In this document: positions 1 through 10,377 of the stretch, one piece after another
How the letters are laid out: the number at the start of each line of letters is the position of its first letter
Numbering within the stretch: position 1 is the first letter of the stretch
Translations under genes and position numbers: made by a program
The notes under the pieces: generated by a model
Databases searched by the model: none
Told to the model about the DNA's origin: nothing
What the model saw: the letters and a program-made list of their open reading frames with translations, nothing else
Assembly: GCA_036320915.1 (NCBI GenBank)
Contig: JAXBDG010000012.1
Span: 918,501 to 982,500, forward strand
Length of the DNA stretch: 64,000 nucleotides
Reading direction: 5' to 3'
From: Linnemannia elongata
Taxonomy: Eukaryota; Mortierellomycota; Mortierellomycetes; Mortierellales; Mortierellaceae

Positions 1-2
1 AA

Positions 3-149
3 GGCCCCAACCCCCCTCCACCAGGCTCAACTTATGTGGGTGTCTTTGGTGGCTCTAAGGGTTTCTTGCAGTGCTACGAAGCGTGCGGCAAGGTCATACC
101 TTACTGGTGGCACAAAGTAAATGGACAGTGCTGGTGCCCTCCTAAATAA
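3..149 (+). CDS. C-terminal end of a cysteine-containing protein (5' part outside window)
   Basis: An open frame runs from the window edge to a TAA at 147-149 and encodes about 48 residues. It begins glycine/proline-rich and ends with four cysteines and several tryptophans (motifs QCYEACGKV and GQCWCPPK). The composition resembles the tail of a small secreted cysteine-rich protein, but the start lies outside the window, so neither a signal peptide nor an upstream intron can be judged. The sequence TTGCAG near 67-72 could be a splice acceptor, in which case the coding part would be shorter. I do not recognise the family. Confidence 0.4.
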   Translation, partial: GPNPPPPGSTYVGVFGGSKGFLQCYEACGKVIPYWWHKVNGQCWCPPK

Positions 150-1066
150 ATCGCACCAGATGCGTGAATTTGCCCCAACTTGCGATTTCGATTCACCATC
201 ATATATAGGTTTAGTGAGCCTAATTCAAATCTTAGCGTATGTCTGGATTGTGTCGTTGCTGATGAGAATCGAAAAGATAGGTAGCCAGTAATGAAGACCA
301 TCGTGTCCGGGTGATGCGATCTTCCTTCCTTTTCCTCCAATCGCCCTCCACCCTCCACCCTCCATCTTTTTTGTTTGGATACGACTTTTTGTAGGTCTCT
401 GTGCCTGTAAATTTAAATTTCCAGTCCGGCTATGCCTGTATGCATGTTTTGCAGTCCCCAGTCGTCCCGTACAGTCCCCCCCTTCTACACCGTGTAGATG
501 CTATTTTTACTTGTACTTTCATAACTATGGCATGATGGTACTGCGGTACTAGTGAGGCATGTCTATGTCTAACTCATTTTCCAGAAGCATCAAAGTTGGT
601 CCAAAGCTATGAACAATTATCTATATCCAGTTTGATTGTTCTTAGCGGTCAGTTGCTTACCCATGCTGTCCATTTTGTCTTTTTTACCTGAATAATTTAT
701 TTCCCTTGTGCAAATCAAGCTACTTCCAGTCTCCGATACTTTCACCAACTGGAGTGGCGCCAACATCACGCTTCATCTGGCATTTGATATGCACAATCGT
801 ACTCTTTCTGTGTAATGACTGTTGGTACACTTGCAATTGTAAATGTTGATAAGTCATTAACATACTAAGAGGAGGTATTAAATAAATGGATCTCTCTTCC
901 CTTACTTGTTCTTTTTTTTTTTTTTTACTAGCAAGCAATTCATCTATCCTCAGCTCTCTTCCTTCACATCAGCTCACTCACACCAATCTTTCCGTGCATA
1001 CAACGTATACACGCACATTCATCGGCCTTATCCCTTTTTTTTTGGCAGTGATATTCTATTTCCTAT
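150..1066. other. intergenic, no gene seen
   Basis: AT-rich DNA with T runs near 910-926 and 1038-1043. No reading frame here has convincing composition or splice structure. It probably contains the 3' end of the gene at the window edge. Confidence 0.5.
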
Positions 1067-1927
1067 CCCTTCGACCGTCAAGGATTCTGGAACGTTTTTG
1101 TTCCACAAATTTTTGGGCATAAATCACGTGTAGGACCACACGTTAACAATGCGAAAAAGAGAGTTACTTTAAGAGGGTACCAGGAACCAGGCACCGGGTT
1201 TGCATTTATTTTATTTTTTTACTTTTGATGTTCATAAGTATTGTAACTTGCATTTTGGTTAGAAGAGGGTATAAGGTATGTGGGTTTTGTGTGGTGCACG
1301 TTTAAAAACCATGGTATTCTTTGTAACAGTTACGGGTCTTAGTAAGGCACAGGGGTACCTTGCAGAACCCACAGATCCAGGTCGTGGGGGTCTTGACGTC
1401 GCAAGTCTTGTCTCCCAACACAGTGGCCTTGTGGCGGCAAAGGATGCAGTTGGGGCGGGCGCCGACATCAGGTATCACCTCTGCATCTCCTCCGTCCTCA
1501 TTGTCTTCATCATCAACAGGAAACAACTCATCCAGACGTGTGGCTGGTCGACGAGTGATGGAGAAGTCCATCTCCTCCTCATCCGCGACGTCGTTGGTGT
1601 CAACCTCGTCCTCCTCTACCTCAGAAACCTCTTCAACAATAACACGACGATTGCGGGGCATGGACCAACAACTGGGCGAAGTGAAATGGGGAATGTTGGG
1701 AAAGGAATGAATTAGAGAAGAGAAAGAGGGATTCAATGGAATCGCTTTTGCAAAAGAAAAACATACAACGGTTGACCAGCTGTCAATCGATCCTGACGTT
1801 GTTTTGTGCGAGGAATCCATTTCTCGTATTGTTTAAGGGGGTCTCATTAGCCATTGTCGAGAGAACTTCATTTGACTGAAAATTTCAAAAAATCTGGAAC
1901 TTTTTTGTTCCAGAATCAATCGAAGGG
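1067..1927 (-). mobile_element. non-autonomous piggyBac-like element with inverted termini
   Basis: The sequence starting CCCTTCGA at 1067 is matched, inverted, by TCGAAGGG ending at 1927. The similarity continues inward about 45 bases through GATTCTGGAAC and a GGAAC/GTTCC mini-palindrome on each side. Termini beginning CCC and an internal fragment with a piggyBac-type C-terminal cysteine region suggest this superfamily. The expected TTAA target duplication is not intact: flanks read CTAT on the left and ATAC on the right, so either the ends have mutated or the true boundary is a few bases off. The transposase core is missing, so the 861-base element could only have moved with help from a full copy elsewhere. 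Confidence 0.55.
1302..1661 (-). pseudogene. piggyBac-type transposase remnant: acidic N-terminus fused to C-terminal zinc-binding domain
   Basis: From the ATG at 1661 the frame encodes about 119 residues. The first 75 are strongly acidic. The last 45 carry the spacing C-x2-C ... W-x-C-x2-C-x-VPLC ... C-x3-YH, which resembles the cysteine-rich C-terminal domain of piggyBac transposases. The catalytic DDD core of several hundred residues that should lie between them is absent. The reading frame is open across the junction, so a short chimeric peptide could still be made. The frame stays open upstream to 1820, but that part looks non-coding. Confidence 0.5.
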
Positions 1928-2219
1928 ATACTATGTTTTCTCTTATCCTCTTCATTTTGTCCTCCTTTCTTGTTCTCTTTGTTCTCTTTTCCCTCTCTTC
2001 ATCCTCTTTCAGGCGTTTGTTCTCAATGTTCTCTTTTCTCCCTCTCCATTTCTTGTTCCCGCTTCCCAAAATTTCCTTTAAAGGACAGGGGAAAAAAGTT
2101 ATCGTAACGAATAAACCATCTTGCTCAACGATGAATAGCCGCCATAATCAAGAACATCCTATCTGCCTTCGTAACTAGGATACATTCGACCCAATTATTC
2201 ACCTCACCGACTATATGTA
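1928..2219. other. intergenic, CT-rich
   Basis: Pyrimidine-rich sequence between two mobile elements; no supported gene. Confidence 0.5.
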
Positions 2220-3478
2220 CTAGGGCGTTGCCACTTGAATTGTTCTCTTCCTGGGGGGTTGCATTATTGTGTCCATTTATTCCTGGAAGTGTACTGTACA
2301 AAGTAAACAATGAACGGTTTGCTGTATGATCGTTCGATTGAGTGGGTGCTGGTTAAAGTGCTACCTTGAAAACTATGTTTCTGGTGTAATTTCCTTTGGC
2401 TGTCGTAAAGGGTGTTGTTGGCGTGTTTGAAGGTCGAAGAATTGTTAGAGCGTTAAGGCTAAGGATTTGTTGTCAAGGTCTGAACATGATAGTGCAACAT
2501 AAAGTTGCCCATATGAAAACCCAGCTTGGTGTAGATAGACACCTGTTGTTGTTATTGATTTTCATTGCGCCTTGTTGATGGTAAGTGCGAAAGCAGGTCG
2601 GGGATTAGAAGTTGCAAGCGTGTGAATTTAATTAGTGTGGTGCCGTCGTCTTTGAGGAGAGTGGCTTTCGTGTGATGAGAACGAAGTTGAATGATACTGT
2701 AACGATCTTTGCTTCTATGATGTATTCGTCCAGTTTTGATACTTGTAGTCGTGTAACATTGCACATTCCTCTTCTCGTTGAAAAATTGCGTAAAAGGATG
2801 ATTGGCTGACCGACATTTAGTTTAATGATATGTTGTGGGAGGCCATTGTCGTCTAGTGTGCTATAATTTGTCCGCTCGTGCGAAAGGTGAATGCGCCCTT
2901 CTTAGTGTTGGCAAGAGTTTGGTCCAGACTGCATCGTAGAGGCAAACGCCATTGCTGAGTTGTATTTCTGATTTTGCGACAGAATGTTTTGCGTCGCAAC
3001 AGATCCATAATTTTGTCGTAAGGCGTGATGTGAGGGAGGATGATTTGTCCCTTGCTGTAACATATCGAGAAGACTGGGTTGGTCTTTGAGCCGGATGAGC
3101 GTACTTGTATCCATACCAAAGCGTAGCAGTGTGGTCCCTCTGTTATTGCTTGGAAGTTATGGCGCATCTCTTTCTCGTCAAATTTTGGTCCGCAAATGAG
3201 ATCCTGTGTGAATGGCCGCCAAGCAACTGATATATTGTGAACTGTGTTGGAGGGATATTGGCGACTTGCTTTTGTGAGGTGTGATGTTTTCCCGCAAGTG
3301 GCGTAAATACCCCGGGCTTTGTTGGACAACGGGTAAGATACAGGTAGGGGAATGTCCTGGGCATAGCTGTATGGATGTCACAGTAAAAAAAAGAGCTGTA
3401 TTAGTGCCTTATATGTTCTACCAACTTGGTACGATGTTGCTTTTATTCATGAGCAACTCATTATGTTCCTCACATTGC
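2220..3478 (-). mobile_element. internally deleted Helitron derivative
   Basis: Read on the minus strand, this segment aligns with two separate parts of the intact Helitron. About 2855-3478 corresponds to 19830-20443 and about 2340-2850 corresponds to 24216-24730. The 3' end carries the same terminal string TGGCAACGCCCTAG followed by a host T. Roughly 3.77 kb of Rep and helicase coding sequence is missing. The 5' boundary cannot be fixed, because similarity fades near 3478. Many substitutions and frameshifts show the copy is old. Confidence 0.75.
2360..3378 (-). pseudogene. Helitron Rep/helicase gene remnant (N- and C-terminal parts only)
   Basis: The 5' half preserves the region following the fourth zinc knuckle of the intact protein (for example GPKFDEKEMRHNFQAITEG versus GPDVNEKEMRHNLQAMTEC). 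The 3' half preserves the last helicase motifs in shifted frames (IKFTRLQ followed by a damaged INKAQGQ region). No HUH Rep motif and no Walker A motif remain, so it cannot encode an active protein. Confidence 0.75.
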
Positions 3479-3999
3479 TGCCACAAATTGTTCTCTCCTT
3501 TTCATTATCCCACACCGAGATAAGAATTTGGCCGCAGTTCAGGTTTGGTTATTGTGTCGCTCCATATTGTCGTTCATGTCACTTACTTAACGGCTCTGGA
3601 AAATATTCTCCTTGTTGCATTCCTCATTTTCACCATCATTTCATTCCTCTCTCGCCATTCCTCTCTTCTTTTCCCTTCTCTTCCATCATCGCCTCATTCC
3701 CGACACTTATCGTGGCAGAAGATATAATATCCATGACACTTTTTTCTGTTAGTCGTTTTTGCTCATTAGCTGTATTCCTTGTTCTTCCTTTGTTCTTTTT
3801 TCTTTTTTTGACCTGGCCTCACACATTTAAATACTCTGCCCTCCTGTACCTTATTTATCTCCTTCCTTGCATTCACCCCGCAGATCTCTATCATCCTTAT
3901 GCCCATTCTTGACGCCCTGTTAAACTCTAAACCGTTCTGGATATGATATCAAATTCATCTGGTTTCTTAATGCTTATTGATCAATTGTGGCGTGGCCGA
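3479..3999. other. intergenic, no gene seen
   Basis: CT-rich on the plus strand, with several short frames that lack coding character. It may include the unresolved 5' end of the Helitron derivative. Confidence 0.4.
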
Positions 4000-4977
4000 T
4001 TAATATTTGGTGTACCATCTTCTGTTTCGGACCCCCTTCTTCATGCGTCTGGGCAAGTTCTAGCATAGGTCAAACAGGCAGTCCTCCTGGAGAGTTGCTC
4101 AAATATCCTGCACGCGCTCCCAGAGATCTTTCATGCTTCTCGGCGCCAGCTCTTGGGCGAGTTTATGCTTGATAGAGCCTCAGACGTGCTAGACGATGTT
4201 GTGGTCCGGAGAGTTGGCTGGCCCCTCAAGAACAGTAAACTACTGCTCGGCAAGCCATTGTTGTACGACGTTTACAGTATGAACCTGAGAGTTGTCTTTC
4301 TGAAGGTTTGATTCCGCAGGATACATGCCGTGCCAAATGTATGAGATTAGAACATAATCGTTGACGATGGTAAAGAAGAATTCCAAATCCAACAACCCAT
4401 GTACCCGGAAAGGTCTCCTGGTTCAAAAAGAGTAATGCATCCCCTGATCAGCTTTTTCCCTCTTCCACCTTGTAGCGATGTGCAGATTTGATGAAGCTGC
4501 AGACAGCTGTGCTCTCGGTCGCTGTACTTCCTGATAAAGGAGCCCACGCAGCTGATCATGCCCTCATCAGTGAGCATGACTCGCTTCCAGTCAGCCACTG
4601 TCCAGTCTATGTGTGACCGGACAAATGCAAGCCGATCCCACACATGGATTGGGTTGGAGATCAAGCCTCCTTTGTTGCACGCGTGCCCGGATTCTTTCGC
4701 CTCGCAGATTCCGTCGGATCGTCTCGACATGCACCTGCACGCCTCCCGTTTCTTGAATGAACCGTTGGCCATCGTACATGGTTTCAGTCGGCCTGTGTTG
4801 AATTGATGGAAGAGCGCTTCCTTTGTCCTCGGGGGAGATCTTGTTAAGTGGACTTATTTTTGGAGGAGAATGTTCTCTTGTTCCTGTTCCTGATATTAAT
4901 TGTAGATCCGAGCGAGATCCTGTCTGAGTTGACCACTTCTCTGATGGAATGTCCTTGAATGAGTTGCTGGGTATCAT
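4000..4977 (-). pseudogene. decayed Tc1/mariner transposase
   Basis: Pieces in different frames line up with the order of Tc1-type transposases. There is a helix-turn-helix-like stretch (VHVETIRRNLRGERI), then HIDWTVADWKRVMLTDEG containing the first catalytic aspartate, then GCITLFEPGDLSGYMG, then QKDNSQVHTVNVVQQWL with the second aspartate. Next come VLEGPANSPDHNIV, where stop codons interrupt the third acidic position, and WERVQDI followed by a final KY and stop at 4000. At least two frameshifts and several stops make it inactive. Terminal inverted repeats were not found. Confidence 0.8.
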
Positions 4978-5329
4978 GGACGACAGTTGCTAGTGGAGTT
5001 CGTTTGCCTCTCTTATTATTGTTTTGTCCTGCCGGTGGCGTCTAACAGGTGATTGGAGGAGCGATAGAAAGAATAGATGATGAAAGAGAGAAAAGTGAAG
5101 AAAGGTGGATTAAAGAGCGAACGATATATGAACTTGATTTTATTTATGTGATCAAACTGACGCCAAGATGTTCAAAGCGCGTTTGTTCGTGATCGTCTCC
5201 TCTAACGTTAATGGCGATGTGAGAGCAAAAAGTTAGAAATAAAATACAGGCGAAAAAGATCTGGGGGATGAACGTAAGAGTTAGGATGAGCATTTCAAAA
5301 ACAAAGTCGAAATCACAAAAAGTATTATC
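4978..5329. other. intergenic between the mariner relic and the inverted-duplication arm
   Basis: No supported gene. The sequence may hold the 5' end of the mariner element and the decayed distal part of the duplicated module. Confidence 0.4.
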
Positions 5330-5834
5330 ACTCATGCTGAACACTTTAGTTGGGCATGTGTGCAAAGTAGAGGGAAATGGCCGCACTGTCGAGGGAGAAG
5401 AAAATGGGCGGTTGGATGTCCTGTGGTTAGTTTATGCGTATTGACATCACCGTCGTAGTGTAGTCTTCTTCTCCCCCCTTTAGTTCCTCCACGCCCTCCA
5501 TATCATCGGCATTTTCTCATCTTCCACACCTTTTCCTCCTCTGTCTTTGTCAAGCTTCGAGTGAAGTGATTATTTTTAGAGGGAATTACATGACGCGTAG
5601 ACGATACCTTTCCCCTGGGAAAGGCAAAGGAAGGGTATTAATTGGAAAAACAGAAATGGACAGAAAACATTAATATGGAGTGAACTGAAAAAAGCAATAA
5701 ACTTAACAATCAGTATAGCGCATAACAGACAGTAGAGAGCGTAAGTGTCTTCCAACCTACGTCCTATCGCGAAGTATAATTGGAAACCTTGGTTCAGAAG
5801 GAGGTTTATTATTTCCTTTGGGTGCTTTTTCCAT
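5330..5834 (-). pseudogene. truncated copy of the gene at 15499-17642
   Basis: From the ATG at 5834 the frame reads MEKAPKGNNKPPSEPRFPII, very close to MAKTPKGHNKPSSEPRPPII of the intact copy. It then meets a stop where the intact gene continues to its donor site. After an intron-like segment, the stretch matching ELDKTEEESVEG and the acidic region that follows is recognisable down to about 5330, with frame changes. The rest of the gene is missing. The intron position is shared by both copies, so the intron predates the duplication. Confidence 0.7.
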
Positions 5835-6624
5835 TGTTAATTTGATTAGTAGAGATAAAGATTGCAGTTCTGAGAGAAATGGGAATAAGGAACATAATAA
5901 GAGAAAAAAAAGGAAAAAAATATGGTGTAGGCCTCAAGGCATTTATTTTTATGGCACGGGTGTATTTTAGTTACCCTTTTTTTCAATGAAGTGCATTATA
6001 TGAGACATCAGCCCCTATGTACTGATGTCCCTAGCTGTATGGCTGCTCCTGTGTATTAAGCATATAGCCGTGCATAATAGAGAACGGTCTCTTTCTTCAC
6101 ATTGACTATCAAGTTCATATACACTAACATTTTCAATATAAAGTTAACTGACATGGTTAATAATAAGCTGGATTGCCAATGCACCCACTGAGAATAAAGC
6201 AGTATTTACAATGGACAATGCATTGGTGCAATAAAAAAAAAAAAAAAAAAATGTTAATCTTCAATTGGCAGAAGGAGACGCGAACAAAAGGCTAAATCCG
6301 CAATGATCGACCATCAACAGACAATGGGACACTTGGAGAAAAAAAATAAGTCCAGTCAACGCACTCTAAATACAGGAACATGGTGGTCAGAAACAAAAAA
6401 TGAAAAGGCATCGGGAAACTGGAACAACAGTAAGGGCCGCGGATGATCAGAGGCAACAATAGAATTGGACAATCAGAAAAAAGGGGCAGTCACAACATCG
6501 CCTTGCATAGATGTCATCACAGAAGTGAAAACGACTAAGCCCACCCAAAATAAGATACAAAACAACGGTGAGCCGCACACCCATTGCATGGCACATTAAC
6601 AGCCAAACCAAGCAAAGAAAAGAC

Positions 6625-6675
6625 AGGAATGAGAAAGGAATAAGAAAGGAATAAGAAAGGAATAAGAAAGGAATA
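6625..6675 (+). repeat. 11-base tandem repeat (GGAATAAGAAA)
   Basis: About four near-perfect copies of an 11-base unit in the spacer of arm A. No function is evident. Confidence 0.8.
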
Positions 6676-6887
6676 ATAAAAAAAAAACGTAAAGAAGGTT
6701 TATGCGTGCGAGTGTTTAAAAAAGTCTATTCAATATGTAATGATACGATTAAAAAAAGGAAAGAGGGAACCTTCAATCACAATGCTTGAGAAACGAATCA
6801 ATCGCCATGCCAACGACAGCTGCTTCCAGCACCAAGCATCGTCGACTTCTCATAGTCAAGAGCCTGCTGGCCATTCTCAAGGTCAAC

Positions 6888-7058
6888 TTACTCAAGAGAG
6901 CTAGGATCTTTACACAATCTGTCGCCTCTGATAACGCGGTCTCTAAATAAACGGTTTATAAAACCGCTTGAGACGTTGCCGCAACGACATCCAGCAGTAC
7001 CAATAGGCTTCCTACCATCCACAATAAGGAGTGACGATAGAAGCAGTAGTAGGAACAT
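6888..7058 (-). CDS. small putative secreted peptide (56 aa) of the duplicated module
   Basis: The frame from the ATG at 7058 starts with a leucine-rich hydrophobic stretch (FLLLLLSSLLIVDG) typical of a signal peptide. About 40 residues follow with three cysteines and an ending RGDRLCKDPSSLE. The homologous frame in arm B keeps the hydrophobic leader in phase and the identical ending except K to E, but has frameshifts in the middle. The stop codon TAA sits inside a strong donor sequence (GA|GTAAGT) that both copies keep, so the peptide may instead continue into a spliced downstream exon that I could not locate. The reading is plausible but not proven. Confidence 0.4.
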   Translation of the reverse strand: MFLLLLLSSLLIVDGRKPIGTAGCRCGNVSSGFINRLFRDRVIRGDRLCKDPSSLE

Positions 7059-7422
7059 GATACAACATTGTATGAAGTGTAGAGAGAGAATGATGAGTGA
7101 GAGGAAAGAGAGAGAGTGATGAGAGGGAGGTAGAGAGAGGGAGGAGAGGGAGGGATAAGAGGGAGGGATAAGAGGGAGGGATGAGAGGGAGGAAGAGAGG
7201 GAGGAAGAGAAAGAGATGAAAGAGCGGAAAGAGAGGGTGAGGAAACGAAAACACAAAGGAGGGAGGGATTTCAAGAAATGCAACGAAAAATAAGTAAAAA
7301 AAGGAGAGGGTAGAAAAAAAAAAGAGAGAGAGAATTGTCCGAAAACAAAAAAAAAGAGAGATAGAATTGTCCGAAAAGAGGGAGAATTGTCCGAAAAGAG
7401 GGAAAACAAAAAAGAGAAACTT

Positions 7423-7499
7423 AAAACCGTTTCAAAGTTCATAAGTCCCATAAGTCACGTGAATTGGGCAAACTCAAAGATTCCTTTAAGAGTGTTAGA
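7423..7499 (-). promoter_or_regulatory. 77-base upstream element identical in both module copies
   Basis: This sequence matches 13925-14001 on the opposite strand at all 77 positions, while flanking module sequence has diverged substantially. It contains the palindrome TCACGTGA (core CACGTG, the binding site type used by bHLH factors). It lies about 365 bases upstream of the small secreted frame, with a long pyrimidine tract between. The position suggests a promoter element, though recent gene conversion is an alternative. Confidence 0.45.
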
Positions 7500-7503
7500 A
7501 CAT

Positions 7504-9604
7504 AGAACATCTTGCAAAGAAGGACCAAAGCAAGAGCACAAGTCATTTTCAGATGCCGGTTCAGTCTCATTCACGCCATATCCACTCTTTATTCTCATTC
7601 AAAATTTTTAGTCATCAAAGAACAAGTCAAACAAATGATATGAAGAAACGTCGAATAAAAAAATGGCGGGGGGGGGGGGATTTTATTATTTGGCTCGCTG
7701 TCTGTCTGCGGGTTCCCCCCTCAAGAACCTGCAGTCCAGGGCACACCATGAGGAGGTCGCAAGCCGGATGCCCCAAAGGTTGTTAGTTTGATAGTTTTAA
7801 AAAAGAATCAAAAAAGCAAAACCTCAATTGTCCCAATGCCACTATAATAAAGAAAAGCCGATAGTGGACACTTGCAGCAAGTGTCATTAGACTTGGAGCA
7901 AGTGCCACTCCAACAAAGAAAAATCGATAGTGGAAGAAGGTGCGTCAAACTTGGTCCGAGTGTCATCAGACTTTTGTGCAAGTTTTGTCAGACTATAAAC
8001 CAAACTTCATCATTCGCAACGTTTTGTACCCTCAGTTGCCTCAATACCACCCCAACAAAGAAAGGCCAATGGTGGAGATGGCCTCGAACCTCACTTTGAA
8101 TGTTATCATAGATCAATTGAGCCCGCGTCCCCATACAACACAAATTTATCCCACGACCCAACAGTAGCCTGCGATGCCATAGTGAGCCCTCAGATTCCCA
8201 GCCCTCTGAATCCCATAATAACCCTCAGAATCCCATTTTAGCCTGCGACCCCATTCTAAAAAAAAAGGATTAACACCCCCTTTAACGTCTTCCCCCAACA
8301 GCGTACCGCGAGTACTTGGAGGGCTAGATGCCCCCAAGACCACCACCATGCCGGCGCACCCACTCTCTTGACATGGCCACAGGTCGATGACCATGTCAAG
8401 CCAGTCTTGTAGACACTTAGGTATGAGGGGGAGGGGGGTCTTGACTCCTCTTGATCCCGTCATGGCACCTCCTTGTCACTAAAGTGATATGAAGGCAAGA
8501 AAATTTTGTGATTAGCTACAAGGCATGCGCCACCAAAAATGTGTGCAGGTGTTCCTGAATATTGATTATTGGTCACTGATCGGCGTGAATTGATGTAATC
8601 AGTTCAACGCGAAGGAGGTGAGAGAATGTGGGGAAGCAAAGTGTGGAGGATGAAAGAGGGAAGGGAAGGGAAGGGAAGGGAAGATAGTAATAATCACGCG
8701 GAGACGCACTCCCCACAGGAAAAAACAGATGAAGGGGGCGAAGACAGAAAAAAAAGACAGGGGAAGAATGGAACATAGACACGCACGAACACCCTCTTTT
8801 CTTTTCGTGTTGCTTGAAGGGGAAGGGTGGGGAGAGGAAGGGAAAGGGAGAGGAAATGAAGGGAAGGGGAGGTGGCTGTCTTGCCAGGTGTCCCATAGCC
8901 AGGGAGCGGGGTCCAAACGGTAGAGCTGCTGCCAAGAGGAGGGGCTAAAGTGGAGTGAAGAAAAGAAAAAGAGAAAGAAAACAGAAGTTTTTTAACGAGA
9001 AAAACGACTTTTATACCTTCCGTGGTACGTGCACATCAACAAGGACGATCTTTTCCCCCCTCACCTTCGCGTTTGCGCGTTATATCAACCTACAACATCC
9101 TTTCCGCCCTTATCAGTATGCAGGAATCACTGGACAAAGCAAGGATGTCACTTTATTCTACGATCTCCCAGTGTAGATTCAGGGGAAAGAAAGGTAAACC
9201 CCTCCCTAACGTCTTTTGTAACTCTTGTTGCTGACGGGTCTAAGTGAACCTGAGAGGTTGATACGCACTTTAGGGGTGGTGGAGACAAGGAAACCTGTGG
9301 AGGTACCCGTTGCAATCTAATTATGTATGCCCGCAACGATAGATATTTGATTAGTGACGAATGCTTTTTCGTGTTTGATCATTTTCCCGCGTACTCGCGC
9401 ACTAGAAAAGGGAAAAATAGCGAGGAACCGGCTCAAGTCCCCTTCCTTTTCGTTTTCTTTCTTTCCATATACTCTCACCCACCTGTACTTTAAGAGTCAT
9501 AACAACATTCTTCACCGCCACTGACACTGCCACCAGATACTCAAACAGCAATAAACCGCTCTCAGTCTCACCCTCGCCACATTAACTGTTACACCATAGC
9601 TGAT
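7504..9604. other. intergenic with degenerate low-order repeats
   Basis: Around 7830-8090 a block containing CAACAAAGAAA and a GCCGATAGTGG-like string recurs imperfectly three times. Around 8188-8250 a string resembling CCCTCAGAATCCCA recurs three times. A GGGAA run lies at about 8660-8685. A 105-residue minus frame at 8146-8463 has no recognisable domain. I see no gene that I would defend. Confidence 0.45.
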
Positions 9605-10377
9605 ATGGAGTCCTCGTCTGCTGCCTTCCCAGGAACTCCGAGCACAGTTTCCTTTTCCTCCACCGAACACCACCGCTGGATTTTCATGTTCGCGGCCGAA
9701 AGCCTCTTCAACTTCGCCAGCAGAGTCGGGCAACACAAGATCCATGTTGAGTCCATCCCTTGGTATATTACACCGACTAGCAAATAAAACAAACAAGATA
9801 ATAGAGGATAGCTATGGGTCAGGAACAGCGTCTTCTATTCTACCACTCTATGATGCTTTTTTTAGCTGCTGACAAAACTGCATTCCTCATTTCTTTTTTT
9901 TTGTAGGGGAATGGCAGGTTCCACCTTCGGATCCTAAAATGAGAACGTTTCCCGTCAATTGAACGCGAGTTCACCAACAGAACTACTCTCGAAATCAGGG
10001 ACGGTCATGGCAAGGAGCTGACGGGTAAATGCCGAGACCCACAGTAGATGTTGTTAGTTGGCTTGTCCGCAATACCTTTTTTTGTTTGCTACTGTCGAAC
10101 ATTTAAAAAATGCAAACACGTACGTTTGACCCTTTGTTCTTTATGCACATTCAGGTAGTCATTGGCCTTCGCTATTCCCAGCGGTCCCACGAGTGGTGAA
10201 AACGACCTCAGAGTCGAGTTGACCATTGAAAAACCAGTCGCTCTATCCCCACATACCGCTGCTCAAGGAAAGGGACAAGGAGCCAAGGAGGAACAGGACT
10301 CGTCAGATACTTCTAGCTCATCCGAATCACCCAAATCGACCGACTCGGACGACTTTGATGGCATGATGAGCCCATAG
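9605..10377 (+). pseudogene. broken gene of unrecognised family
   Basis: Three peptide-like stretches follow one another in different frames. The first is 9605-9786 (includes HHRWIFMFAAESLFNFASRV and VESIPWYITPTSK). The second is about 9911-10032 (GNGRFHLRILK, then after a one-base slip MRTFPV, then EREFTNRTTLEIRDGHGKEL). The third, about 10155-10377, includes SHWPSLFPA, then after another slip SGENDLRVELTIEKP, ending in a serine/aspartate-rich tail. A probable intron with GTAAAT..CAG lies at about 10025-10154. The residue order is coherent, but at least two frameshifts and a stop break it. A MATH/BTB-like origin is conceivable but not supported by any diagnostic motif. Confidence 0.4.

Larger units (their letters stand above)
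5330..7503 (-). repeat. arm A of an inverted segmental duplication (two-gene module, decayed copy)
   Basis: Reverse-complemented, this segment aligns through most of its length with 13800-16000. The matching order is a 77-base upstream element, a homopyrimidine tract, a small secreted-protein frame ending RGDRLCKDPSSLE, a spacer containing AATACACAGGAGCAGCC and GACATCAGTAC, and then the first exon and part of the second exon of the gene at 15499. Overall identity by eye is clearly below that of the 77-base element, so the duplication is old. The arms point away from the 6.3 kb spacer between them. Confidence 0.75.

Noticed and set aside
7012..7451. Frames over the GA-rich tract of arm A
   Set aside because: Serine/leucine/phenylalanine repeats from a purine tract; only the last part, from the ATG at 7058, has coding character.
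8146..8463. 105-residue minus frame (MTGSRGVKTPLPLIPK...)
   Set aside because: No domain, no splice partner, and it overlaps degenerate repeats.
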